This document shows, piece by piece, positions 44,451 through 57,825 of a DNA stretch of 64,000 bases. The stretch covers positions 4,929,821 to 4,993,820 of the forward strand of contig JAJEKV010000057.1 of the NCBI GenBank assembly GCA_021234155.1, given 5' to 3'. The notes beneath the pieces were generated by a model. That model did not search any database. It saw nothing but the letters and a program-made list of their open reading frames with translations, and was not told the origin of the DNA. This stretch comes from Isoetes taiwanensis. Its lineage: Eukaryota > Streptophyta > Lycopodiopsida > Isoetales > Isoetaceae. Positions within the stretch are counted from its first letter, which is position 1; each line of letters starts with the position of its first letter. The position numbers and the translations under genes were made by a program.

Positions 44451-44702
44451 CTATATTTTTACAATATAATACATGTTGCATACCTTTTTTAAGCAGTTTC
44501 TTGGCCATGCAACAAAAGTTCCAACACTTTCACCAACCGTATCCCCACCGGGGTGTCTGCGAGGTTCATCCATAGCGCAACAGTTAATCAATGTAACTCG
44601 GACATATTTGTCCTCGAGCGGAATTCCATGACAGTTTGCAGTCGGATCGATGGAGTCGATCTTGCATAATCCTACTTTCCTTTTCTGATTTGTAGTTAAC
44701 AT
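44451..44702 (-). pseudogene. CACTA-associated (DUF8039-like) protein fragment
   Basis: Minus strand, 83 residues. The blocks CHGIPLEDKYVRV and ESVGTFVAWPRNCL match the pattern of a domain found in proteins of plant En/Spm (CACTA) elements (GIPL--GYVRV ... IGTFVAWP). A donor-like AAAAAGGTATGC follows the last conserved block. No other CACTA parts or ends are visible. Confidence 0.5.
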
Positions 44703-45183
44703 GAGACATTCATCTTCGACACTGCAGACAATTGCCTATTCAGACGCCTACTATTGGAAATTATTGTACAAGCTATAGGAATGAGATGCGTACCAGAATT
44801 CTGTAGCCATTCTTGAGAAGGCGATTCGAGTTCTCGAAATCACAGGCGCTATGGAAACGCAGGCGGTCGGGAAAAATTCGAATTAGAAGAAAGATTAGGT
44901 TAACTATGTTTAGGCGGGATAAAAGTAATCAATGAAAGAACACGGTAGATTGGTTTTTAAAAACTCAATGAAAGAAGTCGACGGACGGGTTCTTTTTTTT
45001 TTTAAGTGAATCTTTGTCACTATTATTTTTTTGTGTCAAGAATATTTCGAAACTGCATATTGAGTTTTCTTGAAATTCAAATTTCTCGTACAGGTAGAAA
45101 AAGCTATTTCTTGGCAGCTCATTTCAAGCAGCTCGAGCGCTTATCCAGGCGACCTTCCAACATTGTTACTAGGTGATCCGGAG
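44703..45183. other. Spacer, nothing recognised
   Basis: Nothing recognised apart from poly-T runs near 44992 and 45023. Confidence 0.3.
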
Positions 45184-48124
45184 ATGTCTTTTAAAACGAG
45201 AGGTGGTCGAGGCAGACGGGGCCGAGGAAGCGGTGGCAGAGGAAACTCAGAATCTGGCTCTTCTCAAGTTTCAGAGGACGTTGATCAGACCCCTATTCAA
45301 GGTATGTAATATGTTTTTTTGCCACAGAATACACACTGTGTAGAGAATATTATGCTTTCATGAGTTTGAGTTATTTCCTTGCAATGTACAAGGTACATTA
45401 CCTTCAGTTAATGCTCTGATTCTTTGTTTTTTTGGAATATAATTTTGGTCTGATTTTTAGAATATAGTTCTTAGTAGTTTTTAACAGAGGGGTACACACC
45501 TATTTAGAATATAATTCTTAGTGGTTTTAAATAGCGAGGTTCACCTTCAGCGTGAACTGGAGGTTTGACAATTAGAGATAGTAGTCTTCAATGAGGTGTG
45601 AAATATGGATGCATAAAGGGTACATAGCTTAAAATGTGGATGCATACTAATTTAGCTCCAAATTCACGCCAAGCATGGTTCACAATAGGAGCTACCAACA
45701 CGCCAAGCGTGAGTTATACTAGTTTAGCTTTAAATTCACACCAAGCACGATCTCTTGTTCTGAAAAGTATTCTAAATAATGTTCATCTTCTTTTGCAGTG
45801 CCAAAGAGGAAGAAAACCCCTAATAATTCGGGGTCTATTCCTGGTAAGAAACCAAGGGTAGACGACCCAGATGCAATACCATATGATCTCACCTTAGATG
45901 ATGAAGGGCCCATTCTTATAGCAACCACTGACCCTGCGTGCCCTGAAGAGGAAATGGACGAGGGTGCCGAGTGATATGTTGACCTCGCCAAGACAAATGG
46001 CAAGCTCGACTTAACGCTCTTCTCGAGGAAAAAGGAAACAAACAAGATGACCAAACAAGGGATCCTAATTTCTTGTGATGAAGAGGATGACACCAACTGC
46101 AAATTGCTCTTGGAGATGACACATAAGCAGAAGAAAGATCTGCTCAGACTTACTCATTGTAGAGCTACTATATACAAAGATACCTTGATGAAGATGTGAA
46201 TGGTGAGACATGTTTTAAGTATGGCTGGCCCACTAATGTAGCAGTTACGCAAATATCAATTTGCCATGAGGTTACAGCTGTGCATAGAGGCATGTTCAAT
46301 AAACCGACACCAAGTCACTATTTGCAGCAAGCTAGAGAATTAGCTGACTTGAAAGCTTCTAGGAGGGTCTAAGTCTAGGGAAGGATGTTCAACCTGCGGT
46401 TGTCGAAGGCATGGAGGCTTCTGTTTTTTAGAATGAACAGGACAGGGTGGCGCAGCTAGAGGCCATGAACAAGGTGAATAAGTACTCTGACAATTATCCA
46501 TGTGGTCTTAAGGAAACTTTTTAGATCCATGTGAAGTCCCTCATCCATTCACCAAGCTCCATTTATGTTAGCAGAAGATATGATCCAGCACATGCCATGG
46601 AGATTGTTCAGAGCATGATTAGTAATCCAGGTCAAATGCCTATGTCAGCGGATGTCTTACCTTGGGATACGATCTCGAACAAGCCTGCTGTGTGGACGAA
46701 CGTCGAGGAGTTATTATTAAATGATTTCGTCATCATCGACCGGCAACATTCCGTTGAGGCACAAAAGGCCCTCGTCAAGCAGGTAGAACAAACATGCCAA
46801 ATAATGTTCTATAATCACTATGCGTATAGGAGGTGTCGACTCCTGGATGCCAATACTTAACCTGCAGATATGGTTGAGATTAGTGCAACTTTAAATGAAA
46901 TGGGGAAGATATTTCTATACAAAAGATAATTAACTACATTAGGATGTTATCATTTTAATATTCAGGCGTGCTTTTAAATCAATTGAATTCATGCCAGGTG
47001 TGCTTTTAAATCAAAACAATTCACGCCAGACATGTTTTTAAATGAATTGAATTCACCCCTGAATTCACCCCTAGCTTGAATTCAATTGATTTAAAAGCAC
47101 ATCTAGCGTGAATTGCTTTCATTTAAAAGCACGCCTGGCATGAATTCAATTGATTTAAAAGCACGCCTGGCGCGAATTCAATTGATTTAAAAGCACGCCT
47201 GGCGTGAGTTCAATTGATTTAAAAGCATGCCCGTCGTGAATTCAATTGATTTAAAAGTATGCCTGGCGTGAATTGCTTTGTTTTAAAAGCACGCATTGCA
47301 TGAATTGCATTAGTAGCTTAATTCATTTCACGCCAGGCGTGCTTTCTATGTTGACCAATTCAGTTCTATTCGAATCGCGCTCGGCGTGTTTCTGTTCTAT
47401 GATAATGATTCAATGTCTATACTATTGTAGTCTATACATGGAGCAACTGTGCCAAGCCCGTCAACAGTGGGTGGAATATGGCTGCCCATTACCCACCAGA
47501 CAGGGCGGGTCAAAGTCTGAGGCGTTCAAGCTGTTGGAGCGGACTCTGTCGCAGACAATTATACAGGAGAAGAAGAAGACTGCAAGAAAATCAAAGAAAA
47601 AAAGTGGTGATGACATTGGAGATCTTTCTGATAGTACATCTAGCAGGTCAGGTCCAACAGACTCGTATAAGATTGTCTTTTGTAAGGAGGCAGTATGGCT
47701 CAAGTGGAATGAATTCTAGGATGCTTGTGCACAAAAGAAGCTGCCAGATACTATGGGTAGGATGCCTCTTGTTGATGTAAGCATCTTTGACTTGAATGTG
47801 ACAGAGATGAGAAAGACTCAGGGGCTAGACGACGCTGAGACCATTTGGATTTTAGACCAGTGCCTGAAGAAGGAAGTCTTATACAAGAAGAGTGCTTTCA
47901 CTAAGGATAGGATGTCCTTCGTTGAGTGTTGTAGCCATGTGAAGGATGTACGTACAATGAAGTTAGCTGTAGAAGCTGAGTTACAAAGGCTATCGGGGGA
48001 TGTGGCATTATCTGAAATTGGATTGCTGGACAAATACAAGGTCAGTAATGATGACATCAAGAAGTTTGTATTCTGGTCAAAGGACTTCCTAAAGAATTGG
48101 AAGGCTAAAAATGCAAAACGTTAA
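45184..48124 (+). pseudogene. Decayed multi-exon gene for an unknown basic/acidic nuclear protein
   Basis: Exon 1 (45184-45301) encodes an RGG-rich stretch (TRGGRGRRGRGSGGRG) and an acidic/Ser segment, ending at donor GGTATGT. After acceptor TTTTGCAG (45798) the frame continues with a basic PKRKK signal and an acidic region, then TGA at 45972-45974 and further open sequence. A frame change near 46185 leads to ETCFKYGWPTNVAVTQIS, and another block (46540-46860) has PAHAMEIVQSMISNPGQMP. The last part (47440-48124) has KKKTARKSKKKSGDD, one stop at 47717-47719 and a Lys-rich end. A palindromic repeat array interrupts it at 46960-47350. I do not know the family. It looks like a lineage-specific, possibly transposon-derived gene. 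Confidence 0.45.
46960..47350. repeat. Array of about eleven 31-base units around CACGCC(A/T)GGCGTG
   Basis: Units contain TTCAATTGATTTAAAAGCAC and CGCCTGGCGTG. The first few run in the opposite orientation to the rest, with the switch at about 47055. Related motifs (CACGCCAAGC(A/G)TG) occur at about 45665-45755. Each unit can form a small hairpin, and the whole array a larger fold-back. Confidence 0.8.
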
Positions 48125-48451
48125 AGAGACTCTACCCCCTAAGGTACTGCCGAGTTGAGAAGAAAAGTGGCCCTTGTGAAGAAGATTAACTGGAGAAGAA
48201 GACATTGTCCAGTATTCAGTCTCCATTGGGTACAAAGATCTCTTGCCAGAACCAATTACTTCCCTTAGAAACATATCACCTGTGTGTTGGATAGCAGGGG
48301 TGGGAGAGGAGATATGGGCATGAACCAGAAGGACTAAAACATCTTCTTTACCAGCTGTATAGGATTGACAACTGAGAGGTCCTTTACTATTGTCATCGTT
48401 TGTCCTTCAGGTGACTCACATCTGCATGCACTATCCACTGCTCATGATCCG

Positions 48452-50158
48452 TGTGACGCCCCCACTGCGATACTGATTGCCCCTCACCGATACAAACAGA
48501 GTTCATCCCCATACCAGCTCCATGCTAATCTGGGGCCCTCTGACGCGGACACCGCGAACCGTGGACGGGGTTCCAAAGTGGGAAGAGTGGAAGGGTCATT
48601 GCACCCCGCCTCCCTCGGGGCCTACCTAGCTGCGAAGCGTAAACATACATGTCGTATAGCACATACATCAACATCATATGACCATCACGAAGGATGGTCC
48701 TCCACATATATCTGATAGACAAAGATCAAAGACATCACATAGGGAATCCTACCCAAGGCTGGACTCAAAGGGATGACCGACGGCTTGGGTCTCCAGAGTT
48801 CATTGCGCATGTAATTCATGGCAATGGATTTGGTCGGGCATAAGAACATGGCCTAGGGTTGTCCACTCCATCCGCCCCTCCTTGCACACTTTGCGAGTAG
48901 GTTGAAAAGTGTTGGGACTCGATCAGAGGCCCACGGATGCATAGCCAAGGGGCTATATCCACGGGTTACATCTCCCGGGCCCGATGGGGGGTGTAGGGAT
49001 TTCTCCCTCCGGATATCTACGATGCCGACTCAAGGTGACTAGAGGGCCCCGCCTCGTGATCGGGACTTGAACTCAATGGAAGGTCATATTCACCACCCAT
49101 TAGTGCCGAGCCCATGCCTTGCCCACACGCAGCTGGCAAGCCATTAGACCTAGTCACAAAGGACCCCGCAGTCTTTACACACCGAGGGGTCGCTCAAGAG
49201 TCGGAGAACATGAACCTCCTTATAAGCCCGGTCGCCCCTTCACCCACAACCTGTGTGGCTCTTGTGCACATGTGCAGCATCTACAAGCAGGTGCTAGAGA
49301 GGCTACTCTAGGAGCATCAACTACAAAGCTTTAGGTCTCTACCCCCTTCCCAATACAAGGAGTTCACAGAGATACATCATCCATATACATCACTTAAGAA
49401 CTAAAGAACAAGATCTAATCTATATCATAGAGTTAGGTTCTTTAGTTAGAATCGCTATCTAGAGTTCTAGAGGGCTGCTATGAGCAATCTAATAGGCTAA
49501 ACCTATTGATTCAATGCCTAAAATAGGGTTTAGACTATCTAATTGGCCAAATACGATCCTTGGGGGCTCCTCGACTGAGCTCGACCATCCTTCCAAACGC
49601 CGAATCTCGAGGAACTAAGGATGCAATTCTCCTGTGCAGAAGTTCTGATGGGATTGGTTTTCGCTGAGGCACCAAAAGCAGGAGTTCTAAAGCCCTAAAA
49701 TCGAAAATTAGGTTAGTTAGGGTTTCCAACCCTATATAGACAAGGGGTGGCTAGGGTTTCCAATTATCCCTTTTGGCATGTGGGATAATTGGGAAAAAAG
49801 GGCCCACTTGCCTTTAAGGGCTAGGTGGCCAAATGTGCCCACATGGAAATGTGTGCACCCAAATGTGCTCACATGGAAATGTGTGCACATTAATGAATGT
49901 GTACATTGGAAAATGTGCACATTAATTGCACCTATGGGTATGGCCCACTTGGCATCAAGTGGCCACATGGAAATGTGTGCCCACATTAATGTGTACATTG
50001 GAAAATGTGCACATTAATACTAATGCACATTCTTAGCAAGTTGCCCCTAGGGGCTACCCACTTGGCTACACGTTGGCGTATCGCCACCGTGGGTGGCGTG
50101 TATCGCGTGACGTGGCAAAGCAATATACGCCCCGAGCGATATCGCGCCGAACGCCACA
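48452..50158 (-). repeat. LTR of the minus-strand element (its 3' LTR)
   Basis: 1707 bases, TG...CA when read on the minus strand (TGTGGCGTTCGG at 50158, GGGCGTCACA at 48452). Directly inside lies a polypurine tract, AAGGTGGGGAGAA, on the minus strand (50159-50171). An identical tract sits 41 bases further in, at 50200-50212. The other LTR is at 57826-59487. Confidence 0.85.
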
Positions 50159-50212
50159 TTCTCCCCACCTTGAAATGATGTTGTCTCAAAAGATCGTGGT
50201 TCTCCCCACCTT
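50159..50212 (-). other. Duplicated polypurine tract
   Basis: Minus-strand AAGGTGGGGAGAA occurs at 50159-50171 and again at 50200-50212. The copy touching the LTR is the standard plus-strand primer position. The second may be a decoy or a remnant of a duplication. Confidence 0.6.
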
Positions 50213-53200
50213 GAATCTTCCTAACCCGCAATCAACCCGATGCATACGATATACTACTATAATACTTTTACACATTTATTACGATTACCTTAAGATAATA
50301 TTTTTAAATCATTATTACGCCATTACATTATCAAATAAGTTGTCAATTCGTAACTTCTATTAAAATAAGGTACTTATTAGTTTCTATTATCACAACATTT
50401 AGTTTATCACAATTTAACACTTTCATATACAATTATTATTTAAGGTACTCTAACACATTCCAACAAAATTTGTGTTGCAGGTCTTCGCACCTTAAAATCC
50501 TGCATTAATTTTACAATATCTATAATTACATACTTACTATCTTAATTATTAGAATTACTCTAAGGTAATGTTTAAGACATTACTATTTCGTTATCCTATT
50601 AACTTATCACATCATAACTTAATCCACGCAAGGTAATTATTAACCTTACTTAATACAACATTTAAGTTTATCAAAGTTTATCAATTTCATACAAAATTTA
50701 CACTTCTAAGGTACCCTTCATCCCTTGCAACACATTATAACAAAATTTGTGTTGCAAGCCTTCGTAGTTCGACCTCCTTGCCCTCCGGAGCGCTCTATTG
50801 GCCTGCAGGTCGACCTACCTATTACTAATTATTACAAAAAAATTTTGGTTATATGGTGACCACCCCACCTATCTACATGGATGCATGGCTAATCTCCCGG
50901 CGTAGGAAGAGGGTGGATCTTCCATTATGGCCGTGGAGACAGCGCCTATATGCCTATATGCCGCTCATGCCTACACCTCTAGTTGCCCAGCGTGGAGGAT
51001 ATCCTTCCCGCGTGGGGGGCGTGAAGGATAGATTCCTCCTATCAAAGCATATATGGGGCTAAAGGTGCCTTTCCTATCAATGCATTCCTCAATGACCTCC
51101 TTTTTCTCGAGGTCGCTCTACTTCGTGGGGACAGTAGACTTTCTAATCTACCTTCCACTCGTCCAAGCGGAAACGCGGTCATGCCTACATTGACATTTAC
51201 ACCACGCCCTAGAGATCACCGTAGTGGTCTCATCATCGGTAACAACGCATGCAATCCATACCAAGCATAGGTTGCATGCGCAGATTAATCTTAACTACAC
51301 ATAGAATTAATCTACACAAATTCCATATGCCCGTTTTTTTTTTTGGCTCCCTTAATGCATGTGATTAACATAATTACCCTAAGGTAATATTTATGAATTA
51401 ACATTATCATATTATCGGATACATTACTTCCGATAGTACCATTATATTTACTCTAATCTTTGCAATATTTAACGACTTTTAGATCGCAATTATTTAAACA
51501 ATAACCCTGATTTAGACCTATTGTATTATAGACAGGGTTTTAATTATCATACACAAGAATTAGATGTGCTTCTTATTCTCTTCCTTGGGTCCTGCATTAC
51601 CCTTGGAAGTATATCCCTAAGATGCACTTAAGTATATCCGAATTCTATTTTCTATTTATATTTATAAGGACCTATAGCTATCCTTGGAAGGAATTGCATC
51701 CTTGCGAAGGATTAATTAACATGCTACTTCACATTATCGTTGTTATTTAACTTATTTCCCTATGATACATATCATTACAACAATTTCTATGCAGTTATTA
51801 GGGTCTATATTTAACTTATCAATAAGACACATTAAAGCTTATAATACATGCGCATACCTTACCTAAGGCTAGAACGCATCCACTCATTGAGCCGGCGTCG
51901 AGTAGTTTGGAGGTGACTTGGTCGTTCATTGCTCCCATAGTTTTGCTCCACTTCGTTGGTGTAGATCACTACTACGCCGGGTCAGACGTTGAAGGCCTCT
52001 GAGCTATCTATCTATCTATCTTACGCTCTATTCGCCGGCCATTGCGGAGTGAACTCTATTCTGAATGGTCGGTCAATTCGGTTGCAAAGTCACGTTCAAT
52101 CATAAAATTGAGCCCTCCCACTTTCTTCGAAAAGAAAATGGTCCTGCACCCCTTCAATGACATTGCACACAACGTCATATCTATTCTCTCCCCTTAAGAG
52201 GTTATACGCTTCTTACTTAGCGCATTAAGTTACTAGCCTTAGCTAACATATATAACCATCTAAGATGGATGCACATATTATGTTATCATTTATTTCAATA
52301 TAGTTATGGGTTATCTACTTAGTTAGAACGATTCTAAACCACAAGGTTTTGTCATGACGACAATTCCTTTTGTCTCAAAAGACTATTTGATTACTATAAT
52401 TCTTATTTTAGATGTACCTTGCATGTACTATTATTTTATTATTCTAGAGATTCCCCCTTTCTTAGTTATTTAAACTCTTGGAATATTCCTACCAATCGAA
52501 TTGATGTCATCGTAACAAGTTGGCCGGACTTGTTAGATTACTTCTTTTCTTTTAGGTTGGATTATTCTTTGGAGATACTAGATTTATACATGGTCCACAA
52601 TTATCCTAGTAATGATTCCTTCTTAGTGAGGAGATCAATCTCACCAAGTGGTTTCAATACATTGGATGTCTGTTAACAATCGTGTATAATTATAGTTACT
52701 CCTAGGCATTTCCTTCCCAATTGGGCAATCCTTTCAACGAGAATATCCGGAATTGCCTTCTAATCCCAATATGGATGTTACCATCCATACATTTAACCTA
52801 CTAGGCCCCATGGCCTTAGATCTTTGAGCTTGCTAGAAGCTCATCCGCTCGTTTACCGCTTGAAGGAGCAAGGTAACGTTCTTCCGAAGTAATTTCGATA
52901 CCGGTCTCCTTGACAGTGGCTCCTCTTTGATGTAGAGGTTGACTTTGTTCGCTAGAAGCCTCTTATTGCTGGTGGCTTGATGGTGTAGTTGATCATTTGA
53001 ATCTTGCATGCCGCTTTTCAAATGCCTGAAAGTGGCACTGTTGAAAGAGATCTTTCATCTTGAACTCTTTGTCTTGGCAGCTAAAGGATGACTCTGTATC
53101 CGATATTGTTTCTTCGACTCCATCGATGTCTCATACGTCGAGTCCTCTTGTCGTTATCGTGTTGCAGAAGAGTGTTGGCGATGTTGATTGCTTCACCCCC

Positions 53201-56200
53201 GAAACTTGCATGACATCTCTTCCTTTGATGCGTTACGCTATGGGAGGAAGGAATAACAAGGGAACTATACATGCAAATATATAGCTCATATAATTACAAT
53301 TACTACTAGAGCTATTAGGTCTCCCTTTGTGCCTCCCTTGAGTTGGACACCTACTCCTTGGCAATGTCATCGGTGTTCCTCGGTGCAATGGTGTTGACGA
53401 TCTATATCCTCCTATTTTGCACGGGTACGCACTCAGGGGTAACTTGTTGATATACTTGGGCCCTCCGATGTTTGTCGGCTATGGCACAACCGCTTTGCAT
53501 CACATTCTAACTAAGGTGTGCTTGTCGTTGATGCCGACATTTCGATGCGCTTCTTGATCACGTTCTCGGGCAATAATTGTTCCCCCTTCATGATACTTGA
53601 AGCTATTTGAAGGCGTCTCTTGAGGTAATGTCTTGGCGATTCCTTTGGCTATACTCCTCACGGGTTGTTCTCTTCTGCCGGTTGTTCTTTGAATCGTTCA
53701 TCCTTGGGTTCACCAAGTTGCATGCAAGGCAGCGTGCAAGTCATCGGCTTTCGCCTCACCTAGTTGGTTCTCCATCGAGCTTCCAAACTTCTTCGTTTGA
53801 TCCCCTCGATCACTGGCGGGCGTTGTCACGTTCCACGGTGCTATGCCGTCTTCTTGTCTTGAGGTACCCTCCGGTGACTTTGATTGTGCTCGTCGGTTTT
53901 GATCCTCCTTTGCCTCACGGGAAGCTTCGTGGAAGAAGTCGGTTGCTAGCACTTCTCCATCTTTCAGTTCGACCTTTGTCCTTCTATGCATTTCGGTCTC
54001 TTTGGCAAGTAAGGCATCATGACTCTCCTCCACGATGGTTCGTTTGTCGGGATGATGGATCCTTATCTCTGCTGGCTTGACCCTTGCATTGAAGAAGTAC
54101 ACTGCGCCTTAGATATACTCTTGTCGTTGAATAGCACGGCTATTATCTTGAACTCTCTTTTTAGCGAAGGTGCTTCAGATTGCTATCCTTGTCGTTAAGG
54201 CGTCGAATGCTTCTACCTTGGGCGTTTGGCGTGCCACATGTCGGAGATATGGTCGGCTTCTTCTCTTCTAATTCTTGGTAGGAGTATCGGCCGAAGCCAG
54301 TCACCTAGTTGTTGAAGGCATGTCTCCTCATCGGCGGTGCCTTTCGTAAGTGCATCTCCATCTAATACACGTGTCATAGCGCATCACCCTATATTGCCAC
54401 AAGGTGGGATTATGGTCGTCGAGATGTTGCCTTCTTAGTTGGCTCGTTGATGTCGGGGTGTTCCTCCTTCCATTGTTGAGGCCACTCATGTCATAAGTTA
54501 GTCAAGTGCTGCCCCTTTGCTACAAGAGGTAGTGTTTATACGGCGATGTCACGGTGCCGTTGATGATCCCCACATGATCGGCGTTGTCTCTTATCCTGAC
54601 ATTGTGCTGGACGAGCGGTCTTCTACTTGAGGGCACTTCCCGAAGTGTTTGGAGTTGAAGGTTTGCTTGGGCTCTGGGCGTTTCTCCCTCGTACTTGCTC
54701 TTCCATTTTGATCTTGGGCTATGGTTGTGCTTCCTTGTTTCCTCCTTTGGTAGTCGAAGTGAAGGAGCTTCCTGATCTAAGCGCTAAATCTTTAAAACAT
54801 GACTCTAAACCCATGTTTCTCCACTATATATGTGGACATCCTAGATATACAATAGACATGTACGCATTTACATTGGGATTTTAATTCATCCACTTTTGCA
54901 AAACAACTACGAAGATCTACCTAATTATTTATACTCCTTTAGGTTTCCCTTCCTCGATGCGTTTGATCCGCCGGTTTTCTTTGCATCTTCTTCGTTACGG
55001 TTGACTCAGGGATTCCTTGAGATCTTTGCTACTATTGTTGAGCTTTATGTACGATCGGGCTGATCACCTCAAGTTGCGAAGAGTGTTCGTCGATGTGATC
55101 CCTTGAAAAAGCTGCTCCTCCTTATTGTGTAAGTTCGTCGCGAGGAGTGCGGTGACCGCTCACGTCCCTACATGCGGTGTGTCGTTGCAAGATTGCTGAT
55201 TTTGCGGTGCCATTGATCGAGCTTGAGTAGGGTCACTGGCTGTTGCGATCGGGCATTCTTGAATATCTTGAAGCTCGAGATCGTGGTCGATGCGGCGGTG
55301 TTGTCATTCCTCCGCATGTTGAATTTAGAGTCGACTCACATTTGCTTGGGCTTTGCTTCATTCGAGGTGGCTCTCATGTGCACGGAAGTGTGGTCATCTC
55401 CCTTGCCCCTACCATGGCTCCTTACGGTGCCTTTTGCGTGATTTGTACACCTCTTTGGCTAGGTCGTCTCCTCCGTCCTTTGGGTCCTCACCATTCGAGT
55501 CTCGCCTCCTTGGGCGGCGTAGTAAAGCCGTCCTTCCTTTGGTTTCTAGGTGTTCACGGGTCCGAATTCTGTGAGCGAGAATATTCTCCTCCTTGATCTT
55601 GCCCCTAGTGCTGATATAGGCCTTCAAGTTGGAGATGTTCCTTCACGATATCGTCTCCTCCCCTCATGGTCTCCTACTTTTTGGAGCGGATGAAAGTTCT
55701 TCTGGCATTTGGTGCAAGGGGCTGGAAGCTTCGTCTTGATTAGCCTTAGGTGCTTTGTTGTTGCTTAGCTTGGTTGCTTCTTTTGGCGGCGTTGCATGAC
55801 ATTAAGCTTGAGTTCTTTGGGCTGCAAAGGTGGTGGTGGTCTTCCCTGCGGTTTCTATCGGCTCTGTGTCACCATGACTTCTCTCCTCGGCGGAAGATTA
55901 TGCCCTCGGCTCTAGCTTCGTGATGCTACTTAGCGGCATCGATGTCTAACGTCTTCCTGCACACGTATTTTTGTTGTCTCGCGTTCTTCCATTTGAAACT
56001 CATGTGCGTCGAGTTGGTGAAGGCGTTGAGATCCTCTTTTCGATGTGAGCTCGTGGGCGTGGTGGCAGGAGGTTGACATCTAGAACATTCTTGGTGCCGT
56101 TGGTTACCAATATTCTTCCCATTTGATGGAGATTGATGATAGGTCGGTGGTGTCTGTTCTACTCGTTTGTCGGTTGAGGTGTTTGTCGTTGTGCTTCCCC

Positions 56201-57046
56201 TCTTGGGTCTGCCTTTTCGGTCTCCTCTCCTTATCTGTTTGTGCATGCATTTTGGGACCTTGATGTCTTCAAGAAGTTAAGCCCTTAGCTCGTCTGTGGC
56301 TCTGGCCGGATCGCCCTTGAAAGCAGCGCTTCGTGTATCCTAGAGTCTAAGAGTCTACTTGAAGGGCTCTCCTACCATAATCTGGGCTCTATAAGCAAGC
56401 AAGATGGCTCGGCAGCATTACTAGAGACATATCTATAATTTACAAGTCTATGGACATTAGGGCGTGTGGTATGGCATGACATAAGGGTTGTTTTGCAAAG
56501 CCCTCATGGTGTTTGAGGTATACTCTAAGGTCCTAGCAAAGTTGGTTTGGGGGTCCAATCTCTACACATGGAATGACTTGGGCAGCTCTAGGCTCTAGCT
56601 CCTTTCTAGGTATCGGCAATAGGGAGTGTCAATGTGGCTGGCTATATAAGTCAAACTCTATTAGAAGGACCTGAGAATTAGGTCAAGGTTTATGCCTTTG
56701 GCTCGGCGAGAGGTGGTGTACCAGCAGTTGGACTTGGGTTGCTATGCTAAGGTCTAGATGACTATAACAAAGGGGTGTTCTGAGCACTTCTACCTAGGAG
56801 TAAGGCATCAGCTTGAGCGAGAGATGAATACTTGCGAGCTACTAATGGGGTATGCTTCTATCTACAAACAAACTACGGTTTGGGGAAAGCAATTCAAGGG
56901 TTTGAGCAATTTTGGTCATTTTGAGATGGGGTTTGACATTTCTATCTAATTTGAGGTCATAAATGGATTCTAGGCTGTCTAACGGTCCTAACCCAACAAA
57001 TTTCAGGCGATTTGGAGCTACGTAGCTCAAGTTATGGAGGTTCAAA
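50213..57046 (-). other. Interior of the LARD-like element
   Basis: The half nearest the left LTR (50.2-52.7 kb) is AT-rich with recurring TAAGGTAAT motifs and no coding capacity. 52.8-56.3 kb is richer in G and C, with fragmentary charged frames on the minus strand. No pol domain is recognised on either strand. Confidence 0.5.
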
Positions 57047-57660
57047 ATTTGGAGGTCTCACGCGTTGCCTTGGACCGATTTTGAGAATGTAGAAATCTGT
57101 CTGGCGACGTGTGAGACATGGGTCCTAATTGGGCTAGGCTTACTCAATTTAAGTGATCTAAGGCTGTAATTCCACTAAACTCATTGAGTTAGGCAGAATT
57201 GACCCCTTACTTGGTCGATTTGGAGCTGTTTTGGGCATTTTTGGGCATGGTCTCACATGTTGCGCCCAGCCCGAAATTCCCTATGGGTGGGAGGTTCAAT
57301 TCCCGCTACTGTGGGAATTCTTTTAAGATGAGGTTTAAATAGATTAGAAAGCTGATCTAGCTAATTCCTAGGCTGAAATTCGAATTACTAAGTTACCGTT
57401 CTAAATTTTTTTGACTTTTTAAGCTGTTTTCAGGTCAATGTCTCACACGTTGCGCCCAGACAGGTTTCTACATTCCTATTTGGCTGACTTTTTAAGCTGT
57501 TTTCAGATCAATGTCTCACACGTTGCGCCCAGACAGGTTTCTACATTTTAGAAATCGGCTCTGGTGCGACGTGTGAGACCATCCTATTTGGCTCACTAAT
57601 TTAAAATCGGCTCTGGCGCGACGTGTGAGACCATCCTATTTGGCTCACTAATTTTTTTCT
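57047..57660. repeat. Direct and inverted GTCTCACACGTTGCGCCC repeats near the primer site
   Basis: At least six copies of GTCTCACACGT(T/C)GCGCC-type sequence in both orientations (near 57056, 57094, 57250, 57442, 57511, 57567 and 57616), several followed by AGACAGGTTTCTACAT. They lie in the leader, just after the primer site in element orientation. A B-box-like GGTTCAATTCC at 57294 is embedded. Confidence 0.75.
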
Positions 57661-57825
57661 TTAACTGCTACTAATTCACTTTAACTGTTGCTAGCTTAGC
57701 ATATACTACAAAAATGAGAAAAAATTTCCCATTTCTCGAGGTTTGAGGATCCTATCAAGTTAGTACTCTTTGGGAGCATGGTGGTGCTTTGCTCTTGGTC
57801 TCCAAGAACATTGCTCGATACCCTT

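Noticed and set aside
53607-54080. Plus-strand ORF of 157 residues in the LARD interior
   Set aside because: Complementary to a charged minus-strand frame, with no recognisable domain and opposite orientation to the element.
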